Source: Chlorobiota bacterium (GTDB taxonomy: Bacteria > Bacteroidota > Bacteroidia > Flavobacteriales > Flavobacteriaceae). Taken from it: a DNA stretch of 14,300 nucleotides. Both the position numbers and the translations under genes were made by a program. Location of the stretch: NCBI GenBank assembly GCA_013153655.1, contig JAADEB010000083.1:1-14300 (forward strand). Reading direction: 5' to 3'. The notes under the pieces are model-generated. The model searched no databases, was not told the origin of the DNA, and saw only the letters and a program-made list of their open reading frames with translations. The number at the start of each line of letters is the position of its first letter. Position 1 is the stretch's first letter. Of this stretch, positions 13,898-14,300 are shown piece by piece.

Positions 13898-14272
13898 GTT
13901 AAATCGTGGAACCGATAAATCGTTAAACCGGATAATTTTGTTGAAAAGTTGAATAGTTGAAAGGTTGAATAGATGGGGAGTTTCTGTTAAATCGTTAAAT
14001 CGTGCAATCGTTGAACCGGGTATTTCTGTTGAATAGTTGAAAAGTTGAATAGGCTGATTTACAATCTATTAAATTGTTGAACCGTTAAATCGATGATAGA
14101 TGTTAAATCGTGCAATCGCCGTGTCCGCCTCAGGCGGATTAAACCGGAATTTCTGTTGAAAAGTTGAAGGGTTGAAGAGTTGAATAGATTGGTTTTCGGG
14201 CTGTTAAATCGTTAAATCGTGCAATCGTTGAATCGAGGATATTGACCGGTGACCGGTGACAGATGACGGATG
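13898..14272. repeat. Intergenic octamer repeat mosaic, locus B
   Basis: After the LRR gene the DNA is built mostly of degenerate octamers in 8-bp register. There are blocks of the GTTAAATC class, often followed by GTGCAATC and GTTGAACC. These alternate with blocks of the GTTGAATA/GTTGAAAA class, linked by short spacers such as TTTCT. GTTAAATC-class blocks start at about 13898, 13986, 14102 and 14203, giving higher-order units of roughly 88-116 bp. A hairpin (14124-14138) sits inside the third unit. The array ends at 14245-14272 in 7-bp GGTGACC/GATGACG units. Units are diverged and spacers unequal, so it is not a CRISPR. There is no open frame. It may continue past the window edge. Confidence 0.8.
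14124..14138. repeat. Short GC-rich hairpin within repeat locus B
   Basis: TCCGCCT and AGGCGGA flank a single C, a near-perfect 15-bp palindrome embedded in the octamer array. A related CGCCTAAGGCG lies at 11367-11377 and a different one, CCCCTATGGGG, at 10014-10024. There is no T-run, so it is not a typical terminator. Confidence 0.6.
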
Positions 14273-14300
14273 TTTTTTTCGGGAAACGTGGAACGGTAAA

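Noticed and set aside
13898..14272. Possible CRISPR array
   Set aside because: The repeat unit is 8 bp, the units are degenerate, spacers are unequal and often absent, and no cas gene is present.

Overview
The window looks like a chromosomal segment of a Bacteroidota bacterium, probably free-living or environmental; I cannot name genus or species. The evidence is a type A type IX secretion (T9SS) C-terminal domain on a Cys-laddered leucine-rich repeat protein, an OmpP1/FadL-type porin, lipoproteins with Bacteroidota-style leaders, an archaeal/eukaryotic-type prolyl-tRNA synthetase, and exact TAnnTTTG -7 promoter boxes in front of five transcription-unit heads, with no clear Shine-Dalgarno sequences.

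Layout. (1) 1-2922, plus strand: the 3' end of fabD, then tatA, then after an AT-rich gap a methylmalonyl-CoA mutase large subunit closed by a strong hairpin terminator. (2) 3030-5921, minus strand: an outer-membrane FadL-type transporter, preceded by a strange low-complexity lipoprotein with an acidic, then Tyr-rich, then Arg-rich, then Ser/Arg-rich layout. (3) 6000-7478, plus strand: proS, divergent from the lipoprotein. A bidirectional terminator separates it from a convergent small lipoprotein (7565-7936). (4) 8168-9902, minus strand: a tight three-gene envelope cassette. A lipoprotein overlaps the first beta-barrel gene by ATGA, and a second beta-barrel gene follows 20 nt later. The signal peptide of this last gene is interrupted by an in-frame TAG. 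(5) 10256-11254, minus strand: apbE, a lipoprotein-type FAD:protein FMN transferase. (6) 11663-13867, plus strand: a two-module LRR surface or secreted protein with a T9SS sorting domain. (7) 9945-10124 and 13898-14272: two intergenic mosaics of degenerate 8-bp tandem repeats ending in 7-bp repeats, with short GC-rich hairpins.

How the parts fit. Most of the window serves the cell envelope: Tat export, lipoproteins, outer-membrane barrels, a T9SS cargo and a periplasmic flavinylation enzyme. Housekeeping genes (fabD, proS, mutase) sit between them. I see no phage, insertion sequence, CRISPR array, tRNA or rRNA. The least ordinary items are the octamer repeat mosaics, the Tyr/Arg/Ser-rich lipoprotein, and the amber-interrupted barrel gene. 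None of these proves a new system by sequence alone.
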